Part shown: piece by piece, positions 17,306-26,773 of the stretch | Layout: the number at the start of each line of letters is the position of its first letter | How positions within the stretch are numbered: position 1 is the first letter of the stretch | DNA from: Candidozyma auris | Lineage: Eukaryota; Ascomycota; Pichiomycetes; Serinales; Metschnikowiaceae | Direction of reading: 5' to 3' | Length of the DNA stretch: 64,000 bases | Assembly (NCBI RefSeq): GCF_003013715.1 | Contig: NC_072813.1 | Span: 558,001 to 622,000 of the forward strand | Program-made: the position numbers and the translations under genes | The notes under the pieces: model-generated | The model's input: only the letters and a program-made list of their open reading frames with translations | The model's database searches: none | What the model was told of the DNA's origin: nothing

Positions 17306-19162
17306 TCACTGAAGGGTAAAATCTTCTTGAAAGGCTTTATAGTTTGCCAATGTATCAATGTTCCCAAGTGGTACGATTGTTGGCCTTCCATGGGAACACT
17401 GTGTGAAGAGTCGACACTTTCCCAACTCACCTATCAAGTGCGCCATTTCGTTGGTGGATAATCGCTTGCCAAATTTGATCGCTAGCTTGCATGACTTCGT
17501 AGCAAGTACTTCCCTAATAGGTTTAGGTATGCGTTCGATCGTCCTGAACCAGTCGGTGGAGTGGCATCTGAAGAGATTGTCCTCATGAAGCACATCCGCT
17601 AATTCGAACATAAATGACCTCAATGAAGAGATGTCAATAGCCTTTGAAATCAAAACTGCTGGTAAATGGGTGATCGCAATTTTGCTATCTTGCAAAGCAA
17701 AATCGATGCCAAACGACCTGAGATAGTCTTTTCGAGCCACCAAGTCATTCATATGAGCAGCTTCAATGTCTATCTCAATTGCAACTGGACACTTTACACG
17801 CATGTCTATGAATGGATCATGAAAGCTGTCTAAGAATTCTTGTAATAGCTCTTCGTAGATGACTCTTTCGTCGCAAGCATGCTGGTCAGCGATATATATA
17901 TGCTGCTCACTTTTGATGAGGATAAAGGAGGAGTCAACCTGATTGATAACGTCAGGGCCGCTTTTGAAGAGATCTTGAGAGACTTCTCTTATATTTTGTG
18001 TATCATCTTCACTCTCGGATGAAATTGTACACGAAGTAGATGGTGAAGCCTGCTCCGCCACATTCACACGGCCCCTTCTCGGTGTAATTTTGTTTGCATT
18101 GTCATCCATAAACACAGAGCTAATAGCTTTCCTTACACTGTCCAAAATTTCTTTGTGAACTGTGGAACGCTCCGGCATGAAATTAGAGAGTAGGCGTCGA
18201 GATGTAGAAGTCGATGTGACCAAGATAACGTAGCCAGTCTGGTTATCAATCGATTGATTGAAATATCCTTTCATGCTCCCGTACTTTAATTGAAAAATAT
18301 AGCGTCCAATACTCATGCACCATTCCTTTGGTGGATACAAGGAGCGGTTCTCAAAAAAGACAAATTTTAGGTCCCGCATCAAAATAGGTTCTTGTGTAAT
18401 ATACATGTCTATCGCTGTGTTGTGGTCTTGGAAATGATAAAAATCAAGCTTTGAGGGGCCAAATAGGGTGACAAATAAATCAGGTATTGTAGAGCATCCT
18501 CGTGTGTCCAACACCTTACGAACTGAGGACTTTTCATCCATCGATTCAATTAAATAAGCTTCGACAGTCGTTTTGGAAGTTGCCAAACTCATAAATAGCA
18601 CTCTCCATATGCTTCTCATTAGCTTGGCAACCTTACGCTTGGCAAGCTCCCAGCGAACGGGAAATGGTCCAAACAACCGCAGAATCATCACCACAGTACC
18701 ATGAGGTCCAAAGCTCGGTCCAAAGAAGTCATTAAGAACACGATCTATCTTTTCATCTTCGTCGCCAAGGACCTTACTCTGCCATCTCGAACCACCTCTC
18801 TGCTTGGAATACACCACCACGCAGCTGCTGGTGTTATATAATGCATAAAGTGCCTCTCCACGATAGCCATAACTTTGTGATGAATCATACTTAGACGTAT
18901 GATTTGCGAGGCCCACTTTTGGTAAATCCTCTTCAGCAATTCCCTCGCCATCGTCTTCTACACATAAGCTTAATGTGTCAAAGTGAAACTTGAGGGTGAT
19001 GTGTCTAGCGCCAGCGTCAATGGAGTTTTGAACCAATTCCCGTACGGCAGCTTCAGGAGATTCCACTAGTACGCTGCCTCGTAGCTTGGACACTGTGCCT
19101 GAGTCCAAGCATCGGATCATAGCATTGGTGATTACAGAAGAGTGTAGGTTAGTAACTTCCAC
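17306..19162 (-). CDS. MLH3: DNA mismatch repair/meiotic crossover protein Mlh3 (MutL homologue)
   Basis: The protein (618 aa) is the Mlh1 partner in MutL-gamma, a nicking endonuclease for meiotic crossovers and minor mismatch repair. The ATPase domain has AVRELVQNSIDAGA, DDGEGI and YGYRGEALYAL (about 39-108). The C-terminal endonuclease domain has DQHACDERVIYEELL (residues 426-440), SCKLAIKFG and CSHGRPTIVPL, which match S. cerevisiae Mlh3 (DQHACDER, ACRSAVMFG, CAHGRPSMVP) rather than Pms1. The residues of the metal site (D-Q-H-A-x-D-E-x-x-x-E) are intact, so nuclease activity is expected. It is shorter than S. cerevisiae Mlh3 because the central linker (about 360-400) is short. It is divergent from TPC1 with 267 bp between the start codons. 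Confidence 0.93.
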   Translation of the reverse strand: MEVTNLHSSVITNAMIRCLDSGTVSKLRGSVLVESPEAAVRELVQNSIDAGARHITLKFHFDTLSLCVEDDGEGIAEEDLPKVGLANHTSKYDSSQSYGYRGEALYALYNTSSCVVVYSKQRGGSRWQSKVLGDEDEKIDRVLNDFFGPSFGPHGTVVMILRLFGPFPVRWELAKRKVAKLMRSIWRVLFMSLATSKTTVEAYLIESMDEKSSVRKVLDTRGCSTIPDLFVTLFGPSKLDFYHFQDHNTAIDMYITQEPILMRDLKFVFFENRSLYPPKEWCMSIGRYIFQLKYGSMKGYFNQSIDNQTGYVILVTSTSTSRRLLSNFMPERSTVHKEILDSVRKAISSVFMDDNANKITPRRGRVNVAEQASPSTSCTISSESEDDTQNIREVSQDLFKSGPDVINQVDSSFILIKSEQHIYIADQHACDERVIYEELLQEFLDSFHDPFIDMRVKCPVAIEIDIEAAHMNDLVARKDYLRSFGIDFALQDSKIAITHLPAVLISKAIDISSLRSFMFELADVLHEDNLFRCHSTDWFRTIERIPKPIREVLATKSCKLAIKFGKRLSTNEMAHLIGELGKCRLFTQCSHGRPTIVPLGNIDTLANYKAFQEDFTLQ

Positions 19163-19429
19163 AATGCGAAGTGCATATTTTACCCTTTTCAGACCTAGCT
19201 GGTATCTGGCCTAATGCTGGTGTTGGGAGTCGGGGGTATTCAAAGCAACCACTAGCATTTCTTTAAAGTCAAGCTACTAAAATAGACTACTATTTGATTT
19301 CCATTTTGACTCTCTCGTGTAGTGCCTTTGACTCTGAATCATCTTCGGAGTCGGAGCTCGCGCTACTGCGACCCTAGAAACATCAAGGTCTGCGCCACGA
19401 GCATCTTCTTGTCCACTCCAAGCTACTCC

Positions 19430-20394
19430 ATGAAACAAGCCAGTCCACGAGAGGATCATCTACTGAAAGGATCTGATGTTTCTCCAGCTGAGTCTCTAGT
19501 GGCAGGCTCGATCTCGGGAGCAGTTGCCAGGTATGTGCATTGTCACACTGGATGCTTCGATTCTTCTGAATACTAACTTTAAGAGCCATCACTGCTCCCA
19601 TGGACACTATCAAGATCAGACTTCAGCTCCAACATAGTCAAAAGCAGCATATCTCAGGCTCCCAAACGATCATGAATCTCCTTAAAAAGGAGGGTATCAA
19701 GGCGCTATGGAAGGGTAATGTTCCCGCCGAGATCCTCTACATACTATACGGAGCATCTCAGTTCACATCCTACTCGTATTTAAACACTCATCTTCGAGAA
19801 TTGCAAAACTCATGGAACTTCAATATCAGTCCTTCATTTCACACATTCATTGTTGGTTGCGGCGCTGGTTTGACAAGCACGGTGGTGACATACCCCTTCG
19901 ATCTTCTCCGAACCAGGCTAGCAGCCAGTGAAGCAAAGAACTTTTTGTCCATGACAAAGGTCGCCAAACACTTACACGAAGAAAAAGGTATTCTAGGCTT
20001 CTTTGCAGGCATCCGACCCTCGCTTCTTTCTATTATTGCATCTTCTGGTCTCTTCTTCTGGTCGTACTCGCTTGCTAGAGCGGCCACGAACAGAATTTAT
20101 GACAAATTTGGCTTTCAGGTGTGGGGCGTTGAAGCAGTTTGTGGATTCACAGCAGGGACAACTGCCAAAGGCATCACATTTCCCTTAGACACGTTGCGAA
20201 AAAGGATGCAGATGGACAGTCTGAGGAGCGGTCTTCAACTCTTCCTAACAAACCTAAGGCAGCACGGAATTCTCGGCTTTTATAGAGGGTTCCTTGTCTC
20301 TCTCATGAAGTCAGCGCCTTCAAGCGCCATCTCAGTCTTCGTCTACGAATACTCCATCAATTTCACCAGAAAGGCTAGGTTGCTTGTTCAATAG
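19430..20394 (+). CDS. TPC1: Mitochondrial thiamine pyrophosphate carrier (two exons)
   Basis: Exons 19430-19530 and 19584-20394 are separated by a 53-nt intron (donor GTATGT, branch TACTAAC, acceptor AAG) and give 303 aa (S. cerevisiae Tpc1: 314). The splice restores the first carrier signature: exon 1 ends LVAGSISGAVAR and exon 2 continues AITAPMDTIKIRLQL, matching yeast LLAGAVSGLLARSITAPMDTIKIRLQL. The other two signatures are PFDLLRTRL and PLDTLRKRM. WKGNVPAEILYILYGASQFTSYS is also Tpc1-like. The carrier exchanges thiamine pyrophosphate across the inner mitochondrial membrane for pyruvate and 2-oxoglutarate dehydrogenases. The start is Met at 19430 (MKQASPRED). The open frame upstream of it has no carrier similarity. 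Confidence 0.95.
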
Positions 20395-20452
20395 ACATCA
20401 TCTGGCCCTTGCATTTGGAACCAAAGATATTTGCATTTTATTATAGAACTAG

Positions 20453-21574
20453 TCACGTTTTGAATAGGTAATCCCCATCGTCTTCATCGTTAGCCTCCGC
20501 ATCCTCGTCACCTTCGTCCTCTTGTTCACCTTCATCATCAGTACGATTGAAAAGCATTTCGTGTCCTTGAATATCCTCAATGGATCTTGTAAACAGACTA
20601 GGCAGGATGTACTCTTTGTCTGATTCAGAAACTCCAAACTCATAACTGTCATGAGAGGTATTCATGCTATCATCGTCCTTCCTAACGTAGAGTGACTGTG
20701 AGTTGACCAAAACGTTTTTGAACCGACTTGCCTGATTGTTGTCAGCTACTCGTCGCAGATCCCATGAATGTAGCCTTTTTGATGAGTTTACATTATCGGT
20801 GTGTCTCGATGAATGACCTTCGGAAACCCTTCGTTTTGTAGCATCAAGAGTATCAGAAATGTGGCCCTCGCTTGGGTTTGAGCGAGTGTTTGGTGATATG
20901 CTCCGATTTCTATCTGGTGATTGGTGCTCCAGCGATGCAGATGGCTCGCTCTCTAAAGTTAGCTGCTTGCGGATATATTCGGGTAAAACTTCGCCAACAA
21001 GGGATGTCCGTCGAGACGCCTTCACAGTCTGTGAGCTTGCTGTTCGACTGTGGCCCTTCTGGCCGTGCGATATCGCCAACTCAGGGTGCTGAAGCCTGGC
21101 CCTATATCTTTTGAAAGTCTCCTTGATGGACCCTTTTCGCTGTTTCTGATTGGGGACTGGCGTGTATTCCTCGTTTTCCAAATTGGTTACTTTTGAACTG
21201 ACGATTATATTGCTTATCATGGCCGTAGCAAGCGATCCAGGAATCGCCTGTGGGGAAGTTTCTCCCTTTGTGAGATTCCGTATCTCATTCGATAGTCGCC
21301 TCTCAGTGCCCTCGTCCCAATCCTCGAAAGGTTTTCGAAGTGCCTTCAGACTACCCTCTTTCGGAAACGCTTTTTCATCTTCTATTGTTTCTCCAGTCTG
21401 TTGAGCCACTTTATACTCCACGAGGTTGAGCTCGTGGATAAGCCTCTCCACTTCTTCGTACAATGCAGATTTCGACTCTTGGTTGTGCTTCAATAGCTGT
21501 ACTAGCTCTTTGTCTTGCCCCAAACGAGTATTTTCTACCACATCTCGAAAGATCTTTTCTGACGACGATATCAT
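20453..21574 (-). CDS. Unrecognised protein with N-terminal coiled coil and acidic C-terminus
   Basis: I do not recognise this protein (373 aa from the Met at 21574). It begins MISSSEKIFRDVVENTR. It has a probable coiled coil at about 15-60 (QDKELVQLLKHNQESKSALYEEVERLIHELN, in part), then a long basic Ser/Thr/Arg-rich disordered middle with several R-x-x-S sites (for example SRRTSL, KRRVSE). It ends in a strongly acidic segment (DDEGEQEDEGDEDAEANDEDD). The frame is open to 21712, only 39 bp from the oxygenase stop, so the inner Met is more likely. The architecture suggests a regulated scaffold or a cytoskeletal/nuclear adaptor, but I assign no function. It is convergent with TPC1, with 58 bp between the stops. 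Confidence 0.75.
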   Translation of the reverse strand: MISSSEKIFRDVVENTRLGQDKELVQLLKHNQESKSALYEEVERLIHELNLVEYKVAQQTGETIEDEKAFPKEGSLKALRKPFEDWDEGTERRLSNEIRNLTKGETSPQAIPGSLATAMISNIIVSSKVTNLENEEYTPVPNQKQRKGSIKETFKRYRARLQHPELAISHGQKGHSRTASSQTVKASRRTSLVGEVLPEYIRKQLTLESEPSASLEHQSPDRNRSISPNTRSNPSEGHISDTLDATKRRVSEGHSSRHTDNVNSSKRLHSWDLRRVADNNQASRFKNVLVNSQSLYVRKDDDSMNTSHDSYEFGVSESDKEYILPSLFTRSIEDIQGHEMLFNRTDDEGEQEDEGDEDAEANDEDDGDYLFKT

Positions 21575-21751
21575 TCTTGGTGGAGTGGTAGGATTCTGTC
21601 TTCGGTCTACATTGTGCAGTGCGATAACATCGAGAGGTGGGCACACATAGTTCTGATAATATACAAAATAAAGTTTGCTGATAAATGAGAATGTGCAATT
21701 AAAAGTCATCATCTTGTCGGTTCGTTGGAGCTTGAGAAGAAGCAGATTATA

Positions 21752-22873
21752 CTACTTGGAGTATAGCTGGCGCACTTCTTGGAGAATGGATGGGTACCAC
21801 TTTGCAGCCACATCCTGATGCGACTTGATGCGATTGCGAAAAACAGCATGTCCCACCGCGTGCTGCGAAATGTCTGGGGTGAACTGGAAACCAACATCGA
21901 CGCCCCAGCCCTCAATAGCCTTGTCTCTTTCTTCTTTGAGCTTGAGCACCTCCTCTGGAATGTTTTCTACGGCCAGTTTCCGCGAGTCAAGGTCAATGGT
22001 CTGAAAAAACGGGATGGATATCCTCGTCCCTAATCCGGCCTGTGGGCTGCAAACCCGGTGGATGGTGGCCTTGCACACTCCGTTGGTGATGGCCTCGAGT
22101 GTCTGTCCAGCATTCACCACAAGGCTGTTGGGTATGTTATCAACTGTGATCCATTTTCCTTGGAAATTTTGCACTTGAAGTGAGTTTTTATGTGGCGTTG
22201 CCTGGTATATATATGTGAGAAGGTCAGAGTCACGGTGTGGCCCTACACCTTGACGGGTTTCAGGGTCATCATCCAAAGCTTGCGATTTCACCCCCTGAAG
22301 AGCGTTAGAGTCTGGATATGCAATGAGCTTCATCTTACATTGCTGATTTTCTTTGAAGTACCCGTCTAGCGCAGTTTCCGGGAGTCCTATGGCTTCACAC
22401 ACAAGTCGCCGAAATAATGTACTCAACTGCGTCATCTTTTCAATGTAGTTGGTCACCACCTTCCTGAAATTGGGTATATATCGTTCGTCGGGCCACAAAT
22501 TCGGCCCCTCAATATTCTTGTAAATGGGTTCTCCCTCTTTTGGCGGAGGCAATTCTGTGGCTAAATCTATCTGCTCCCTCCAGTCCGTGTGAGAAGCCGT
22601 GATTTCGTTTGCTAGTCTTGTATAACCTAGAAAATGGGGAGAGTGAATCATCTCGCATTCACGTTTCACCTCATCAGGAAGTTTGAAGAATTGAATCAGT
22701 TGTTCCTTGATGTCGCCGAAATCTTGCCTAGAGGGTCCGTACTTCTCATGATTCACTAGAATAAGAAACCCCACATTGATAAGCGAATGACGAAGCTTTG
22801 CGAGAAAATCGGGCTTTGTCTGTGGATCAAACGCCTTCTCCAAGTCCAAAATTTCAATTTGCTGGAAAGACAT
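21752..22873 (-). CDS. 2-oxoglutarate/Fe(II)-dependent oxygenase, isopenicillin N synthase-like
   Basis: The 373-aa protein has the two-domain layout of the IPNS/flavanone-type dioxygenases. The DIOX_N domain (residues 1-130) has FLILVNHEKYGP, GYTRLANEI and DWREQIDLAT. The jelly-roll domain has GVGPHRDSDLLTYIYQ, giving the first His and Asp of the iron triad, then LVVNAGQTLEAITNG, the second triad histidine in ATIHRV, and R-x-S in GTRISIPFF for binding 2-oxoglutarate. All active-site residues are therefore present and the enzyme should be functional. The substrate cannot be told from sequence. I know of no close S. cerevisiae counterpart, while such enzymes are common in filamentous fungi and scattered in Candida. 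A CACGTG box lies about 80 bp upstream of the start. Confidence 0.88.
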   Translation of the reverse strand: MSFQQIEILDLEKAFDPQTKPDFLAKLRHSLINVGFLILVNHEKYGPSRQDFGDIKEQLIQFFKLPDEVKRECEMIHSPHFLGYTRLANEITASHTDWREQIDLATELPPPKEGEPIYKNIEGPNLWPDERYIPNFRKVVTNYIEKMTQLSTLFRRLVCEAIGLPETALDGYFKENQQCKMKLIAYPDSNALQGVKSQALDDDPETRQGVGPHRDSDLLTYIYQATPHKNSLQVQNFQGKWITVDNIPNSLVVNAGQTLEAITNGVCKATIHRVCSPQAGLGTRISIPFFQTIDLDSRKLAVENIPEEVLKLKEERDKAIEGWGVDVGFQFTPDISQHAVGHAVFRNRIKSHQDVAAKWYPSILQEVRQLYSK

Positions 22874-23176
22874 TATTTGTGAATCACAAAGTGAAGAGAA
22901 TCTTCTTTCAAATGTATTCTACATGAGCCACAGTCGTTATAGGCGTGCCTCGCACGTGAGGTGAGCTTATTATTTGTGGGGTAGATCTAATAAACGATCC
23001 CGCCTTCCATCACTGAAGATTGGAATCCCTATCAGTTCGAAACTCATGCGAATTATCGTCATTGTAGTGTAAACTCTAACGTGATAGCAGCGTATTCTCC
23101 TGCTGCTATACAGTAATACTTCATCAGCTTATCCCGCTGCCTACAACGACTTGATCATCGAAAGCGATGCACTTCG
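22874..23176. promoter_or_regulatory. Intergenic, oxygenase promoter, 303 bp
   Basis: A CACGTG E-box lies at 22953-22958. The stretch also covers the 3' flank of VPS54. No gene is seen in it. Confidence 0.4.
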
Positions 23177-26100
23177 CTAGCTCTCATCCTGAGCTGGAGG
23201 TCCATTAAATTTCGTTGGAGTGGAGGGTTCACCCGTGGCGGCGTCTTCCGCCTGCTCGGATTTCTCTTCTGAATCTCCGACTGTTGGATCTTCGTCGAGT
23301 TTCTCTGCGACGACCTCTTCCGGCTCTGCGATGATTGTTGCCTGCTCATTGACTTGGTGGCCCTCTGGAATTGAGGGGGTACTAGCCACTTTCTTCGTTT
23401 CCTCACGCTCTGCATAATCAGTATTATTTTCCTCGCCTTGTTTTGGCTCAGCTTTATCCCCTGAGTTTGAGGCGTCCTCTGCAACTTTGCTTCCTTGTCC
23501 CTCGTTGCTGGGGTCTTCGATAGAAGTCTTTGCACGTCGCTCAGCATTGTCGTCGGTCTTCGACTGTGTCGACGCGAGTGATTCCTTTTCGTTGTTCTCT
23601 TTCTTCTCTTCAACTCCATTTATGTCTGCAGAGCTTCTAGCAGCTGCTGCTCTTTCTCCCTCAATATTGTTCTTCATTACTTCTTCCATTCTTGCATCTT
23701 CAATGGTAGGCAATGCATTCACGTTTTCCCAAATGACTTGGCCTGAATTTCCGTAACCTGGAATTTCACCCAATTTAACTCTGAAAAAGTCGATGTCTTT
23801 GAGCAAAGAGTGCTTCTCATTGAAGTCCTTGAATTGCGGTAGCTCCGTGCAAAAACAATTCAATAATAATTTCTTGTAATTTTCAAAAATTTGCAGTAAT
23901 ATGGAAGAGTATTCCGTCTCTCGTAAATATTTTGAGAGAATTTTGAAAACCGTTATCGTGTCTTTTGATAGAGCTTCCATGTATGGATGGCATTGCTGAC
24001 CAGCCTTTAGTGGCTCTGACCAATTAATCTGTTTAATTGCATGAAAATGACTGCTCGTACGGTCTTTTATGAGCTGCACGATCTTATGAGACAATTCTCT
24101 TTCGTGCTCTTGGTAATTGATCAACATCTTCTCAAAAGTAAGTTCCTCGGCATTCTGCTGCCCCTGATTCACTTCCACTTCCTGCTCCCTGAAAACGTGC
24201 TGAATAGACCTAAGAATATCCTGAGCAAACTCGATTGTTTGGATGCAAAGTGCAATATGCTTTGTAGTTATATGTTTAAGACCAGCTTTTTCCTTGTTTG
24301 TGGCTCCAGCACCAAGGATTGCTTGTGAAGTTCTCGAGTTCACAACTCTGAAATAAGTAAGGATATAAGACCTGAGAGTTGGCGCTCTAGACGAAAAAAT
24401 AGAGGATAAAACAAGGTATCCACGAATGCTCCCCACAACATCTAGCATTAGCGGCGGGACCAAATAGTTGCGCTTGTTGATCTCGAACTTCACTTTTTCG
24501 AAGGCCCTTTTCTCCTCTACTTCTTTGTCGTGGGTATCTTGCTCATAAAACACCAATAAATCAGACCACTTTTTGCCATTAGACCCAGATTTACCTTCTG
24601 TCTCATGATATTTGCAATACTCTAAGACTTCATCGAGAAGGATTTGATGTGTGCCGATTTCATTGGCATCAGTACACTCCTTCCATATCTCCTTGTCACA
24701 GTTGTGAGCGAAGCGCTTTATAGAATTATTATGAAAGCGATGCAAATAAAGTCCAACATGGTTTTTTATCCACTTATACAATGAGCTTCCAGGTTCCGTC
24801 GCATTGTAACCAGGATTGATGAATTCACACTCCAGCAAATAAGCTGAGCCATATGTGTAAAATTTCAAGTAGTCCTCGATGCTAGTTTCACATAATTGTT
24901 CCAGACGAACATTAGAAACCTTGGCTAAACGAACTTGGGTAAGCTCTATAGCTCTGTTAATAGAATTAGTGATGTCCAAAGACATTACATCAAATGTATC
25001 GTTCTCTGTCAATGAGCTCAACGACAAATCAAGTAGAAGTTTCTGGTGGATAGTGAGGCGTCTCAAGCATTCGGAAAGATTGGAAAATGTTTCTTTCATC
25101 ATGCCGAGAAACTCATCATGCGAGAGCTCTTTTATATTATTAAAGAGTGAATTGGTGGCCATGGATGTTGACTCCCCCATTTGACTCGAGTCCGGGGGTA
25201 TAGAAGAGTCTCTTGAGTCTGGATTTGACGAAGCTTCTAGCTGCGCGGGGTCGAGGCGGCTCAGCAGGGGTAAACGAGCCCTAATAATAGCTTTCACCTC
25301 TGCAATTATTTTATTTTGGTACTCTGCAAAAGCCTCGATCAAGTGACTCGATTTGTGTAGACTTTGAATGAATGTTGTGAGCTGCTCTTTAGTTTCTGTA
25401 GAAACTTTAGCGTATGATGTATTTGGTTCAGTATCATATTTCCCGCGATAAACGGACACGTAGATTCTGTTCATGGTGTCTCTCAGACTAACCAGTTTGT
25501 AATGCGACCTGAGGTCCTCGAGAAGCAAATCAAGGAAAGACTCGATGTAACCTCTGCTGCAAAGCTCTTTTAGCGTGGTTAATTTGTTTTTGATAGGTGT
25601 GAGTGCAGGGATGCCACGTAAGCTCACCATCGGATATTCAAACCTAGGGTAATCCTTGTAAGTTACTGGGTCTGGGTAATCTTCTCGACTAGTACCCTCA
25701 ATCAAGTGTTCAATGATAAGTATGCTATCGAGACACTTGCTGTGGTTGCCCTCTGCGAAATACTTTTCGGCCCTTTTGAACAAGATAATAACTTGTTGAA
25801 TTTGTAGCACTGATGACTCCAAGTGACACAAATTTTGTCGCTCGTCAAGCATATCTAATATCTCGAGACCGCGTTTGGCTTGTCCAATTTCAATGCTGCT
25901 AAGTTTATCTTTTATAGCTCGAAACTGCTCCATGCATTCAAGACCGTCTGCCTTGATACTCTGGACCTCGCCCAATGTACTGAAAAAGGAGTCTGACGTT
26001 TTTGAAATTTCGCTTATTAGCTCAACCTCAACTCTATCTAGATAATGGGAGAGCTTCTCCTGAACTTCTGTGTTATTGACAATGTGACTATTGTCATTGG

Positions 26101-26773
26101 AGTCTGGGTCTGGTAGTATTTGTGAGTTCTCCATGACTTGACGGAAAGTTCTTGGGTCGTCGAGGTGGAAATCGGGGTTCTCAAAAATAGCGGGAATTTC
26201 GTCATTACTCTCATTAACATGTCCCCTGTCCTGGTCAGCCGTGCCATCGGCTAACTTGCTCAAAACATCCTCTGTTAAGGTTCTATTCGTTTGCTCGAAG
26301 CTCTTGTATTCCGAAGCCAAGCCCTTTACAAGATCTTGACTCAATCTCTTGGAGGACACCTTATTCTTAAGTGACTGTAGCTGTATCTGCGGGATATCCC
26401 TCGACGTCGGCTGTGTCAAGTTGTAGACGGTATTGGCCCCGCCATTCACTGTGATGTACGTCTTGAGAGGCTTGTTTTGTTTCACCCGGGCAATGTCAGA
26501 GGCCAGCGTGAGCTCGAAGATCGAATTGGGCCCCAAGGGCAGAAATGCATCGGGCTCCTTCTCCTCCTCGCCTAGCCCCAACTTGAGGATATTGAATGCC
26601 AGAATTATGCTATCATCGCCCATTGATCCACGAAAGTTCGAGTACACCGACTCCGTCACCTGCTTCTTGTCCAGTACATGAGAGGGTTCGCTCGCCACAT
26701 CATCATTGATGTTGACAGTGGTATCCATGGACATGCGAGCTGACGGTGCCACATTGTCGTCCTCTAAAGACAT
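23177..26773 (-). CDS. VPS54: GARP complex subunit Vps54
   Basis: The protein (1198 aa) is a subunit of the Golgi-associated retrograde protein tether, which receives endosome-derived vesicles at the trans-Golgi. The conserved core includes the N-terminal vesicle-tethering region (about 230-480, with LSHYLDRVEVELISEISKTS and the ILDMLDERQNLCHLE helix) and the family's C-terminal domain (about 770-1030, LVPPLMLDVVGSIRGYLV, YFRVVNSRTSQAILGAGA, LKHITTKHIALC). It is longer than the roughly 889-aa S. cerevisiae protein. After about residue 1035 comes a 160-residue Glu/Ala/Lys/Ser-rich tail without predicted fold. The start Met leads straight into a disordered leader. An overlapping 154-codon frame on the same strand within the tail is a compositional shadow. 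Confidence 0.9.
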   Translation of the reverse strand: MSLEDDNVAPSARMSMDTTVNINDDVASEPSHVLDKKQVTESVYSNFRGSMGDDSIILAFNILKLGLGEEEKEPDAFLPLGPNSIFELTLASDIARVKQNKPLKTYITVNGGANTVYNLTQPTSRDIPQIQLQSLKNKVSSKRLSQDLVKGLASEYKSFEQTNRTLTEDVLSKLADGTADQDRGHVNESNDEIPAIFENPDFHLDDPRTFRQVMENSQILPDPDSNDNSHIVNNTEVQEKLSHYLDRVEVELISEISKTSDSFFSTLGEVQSIKADGLECMEQFRAIKDKLSSIEIGQAKRGLEILDMLDERQNLCHLESSVLQIQQVIILFKRAEKYFAEGNHSKCLDSILIIEHLIEGTSREDYPDPVTYKDYPRFEYPMVSLRGIPALTPIKNKLTTLKELCSRGYIESFLDLLLEDLRSHYKLVSLRDTMNRIYVSVYRGKYDTEPNTSYAKVSTETKEQLTTFIQSLHKSSHLIEAFAEYQNKIIAEVKAIIRARLPLLSRLDPAQLEASSNPDSRDSSIPPDSSQMGESTSMATNSLFNNIKELSHDEFLGMMKETFSNLSECLRRLTIHQKLLLDLSLSSLTENDTFDVMSLDITNSINRAIELTQVRLAKVSNVRLEQLCETSIEDYLKFYTYGSAYLLECEFINPGYNATEPGSSLYKWIKNHVGLYLHRFHNNSIKRFAHNCDKEIWKECTDANEIGTHQILLDEVLEYCKYHETEGKSGSNGKKWSDLLVFYEQDTHDKEVEEKRAFEKVKFEINKRNYLVPPLMLDVVGSIRGYLVLSSIFSSRAPTLRSYILTYFRVVNSRTSQAILGAGATNKEKAGLKHITTKHIALCIQTIEFAQDILRSIQHVFREQEVEVNQGQQNAEELTFEKMLINYQEHERELSHKIVQLIKDRTSSHFHAIKQINWSEPLKAGQQCHPYMEALSKDTITVFKILSKYLRETEYSSILLQIFENYKKLLLNCFCTELPQFKDFNEKHSLLKDIDFFRVKLGEIPGYGNSGQVIWENVNALPTIEDARMEEVMKNNIEGERAAAARSSADINGVEEKKENNEKESLASTQSKTDDNAERRAKTSIEDPSNEGQGSKVAEDASNSGDKAEPKQGEENNTDYAEREETKKVASTPSIPEGHQVNEQATIIAEPEEVVAEKLDEDPTVGDSEEKSEQAEDAATGEPSTPTKFNGPPAQDES

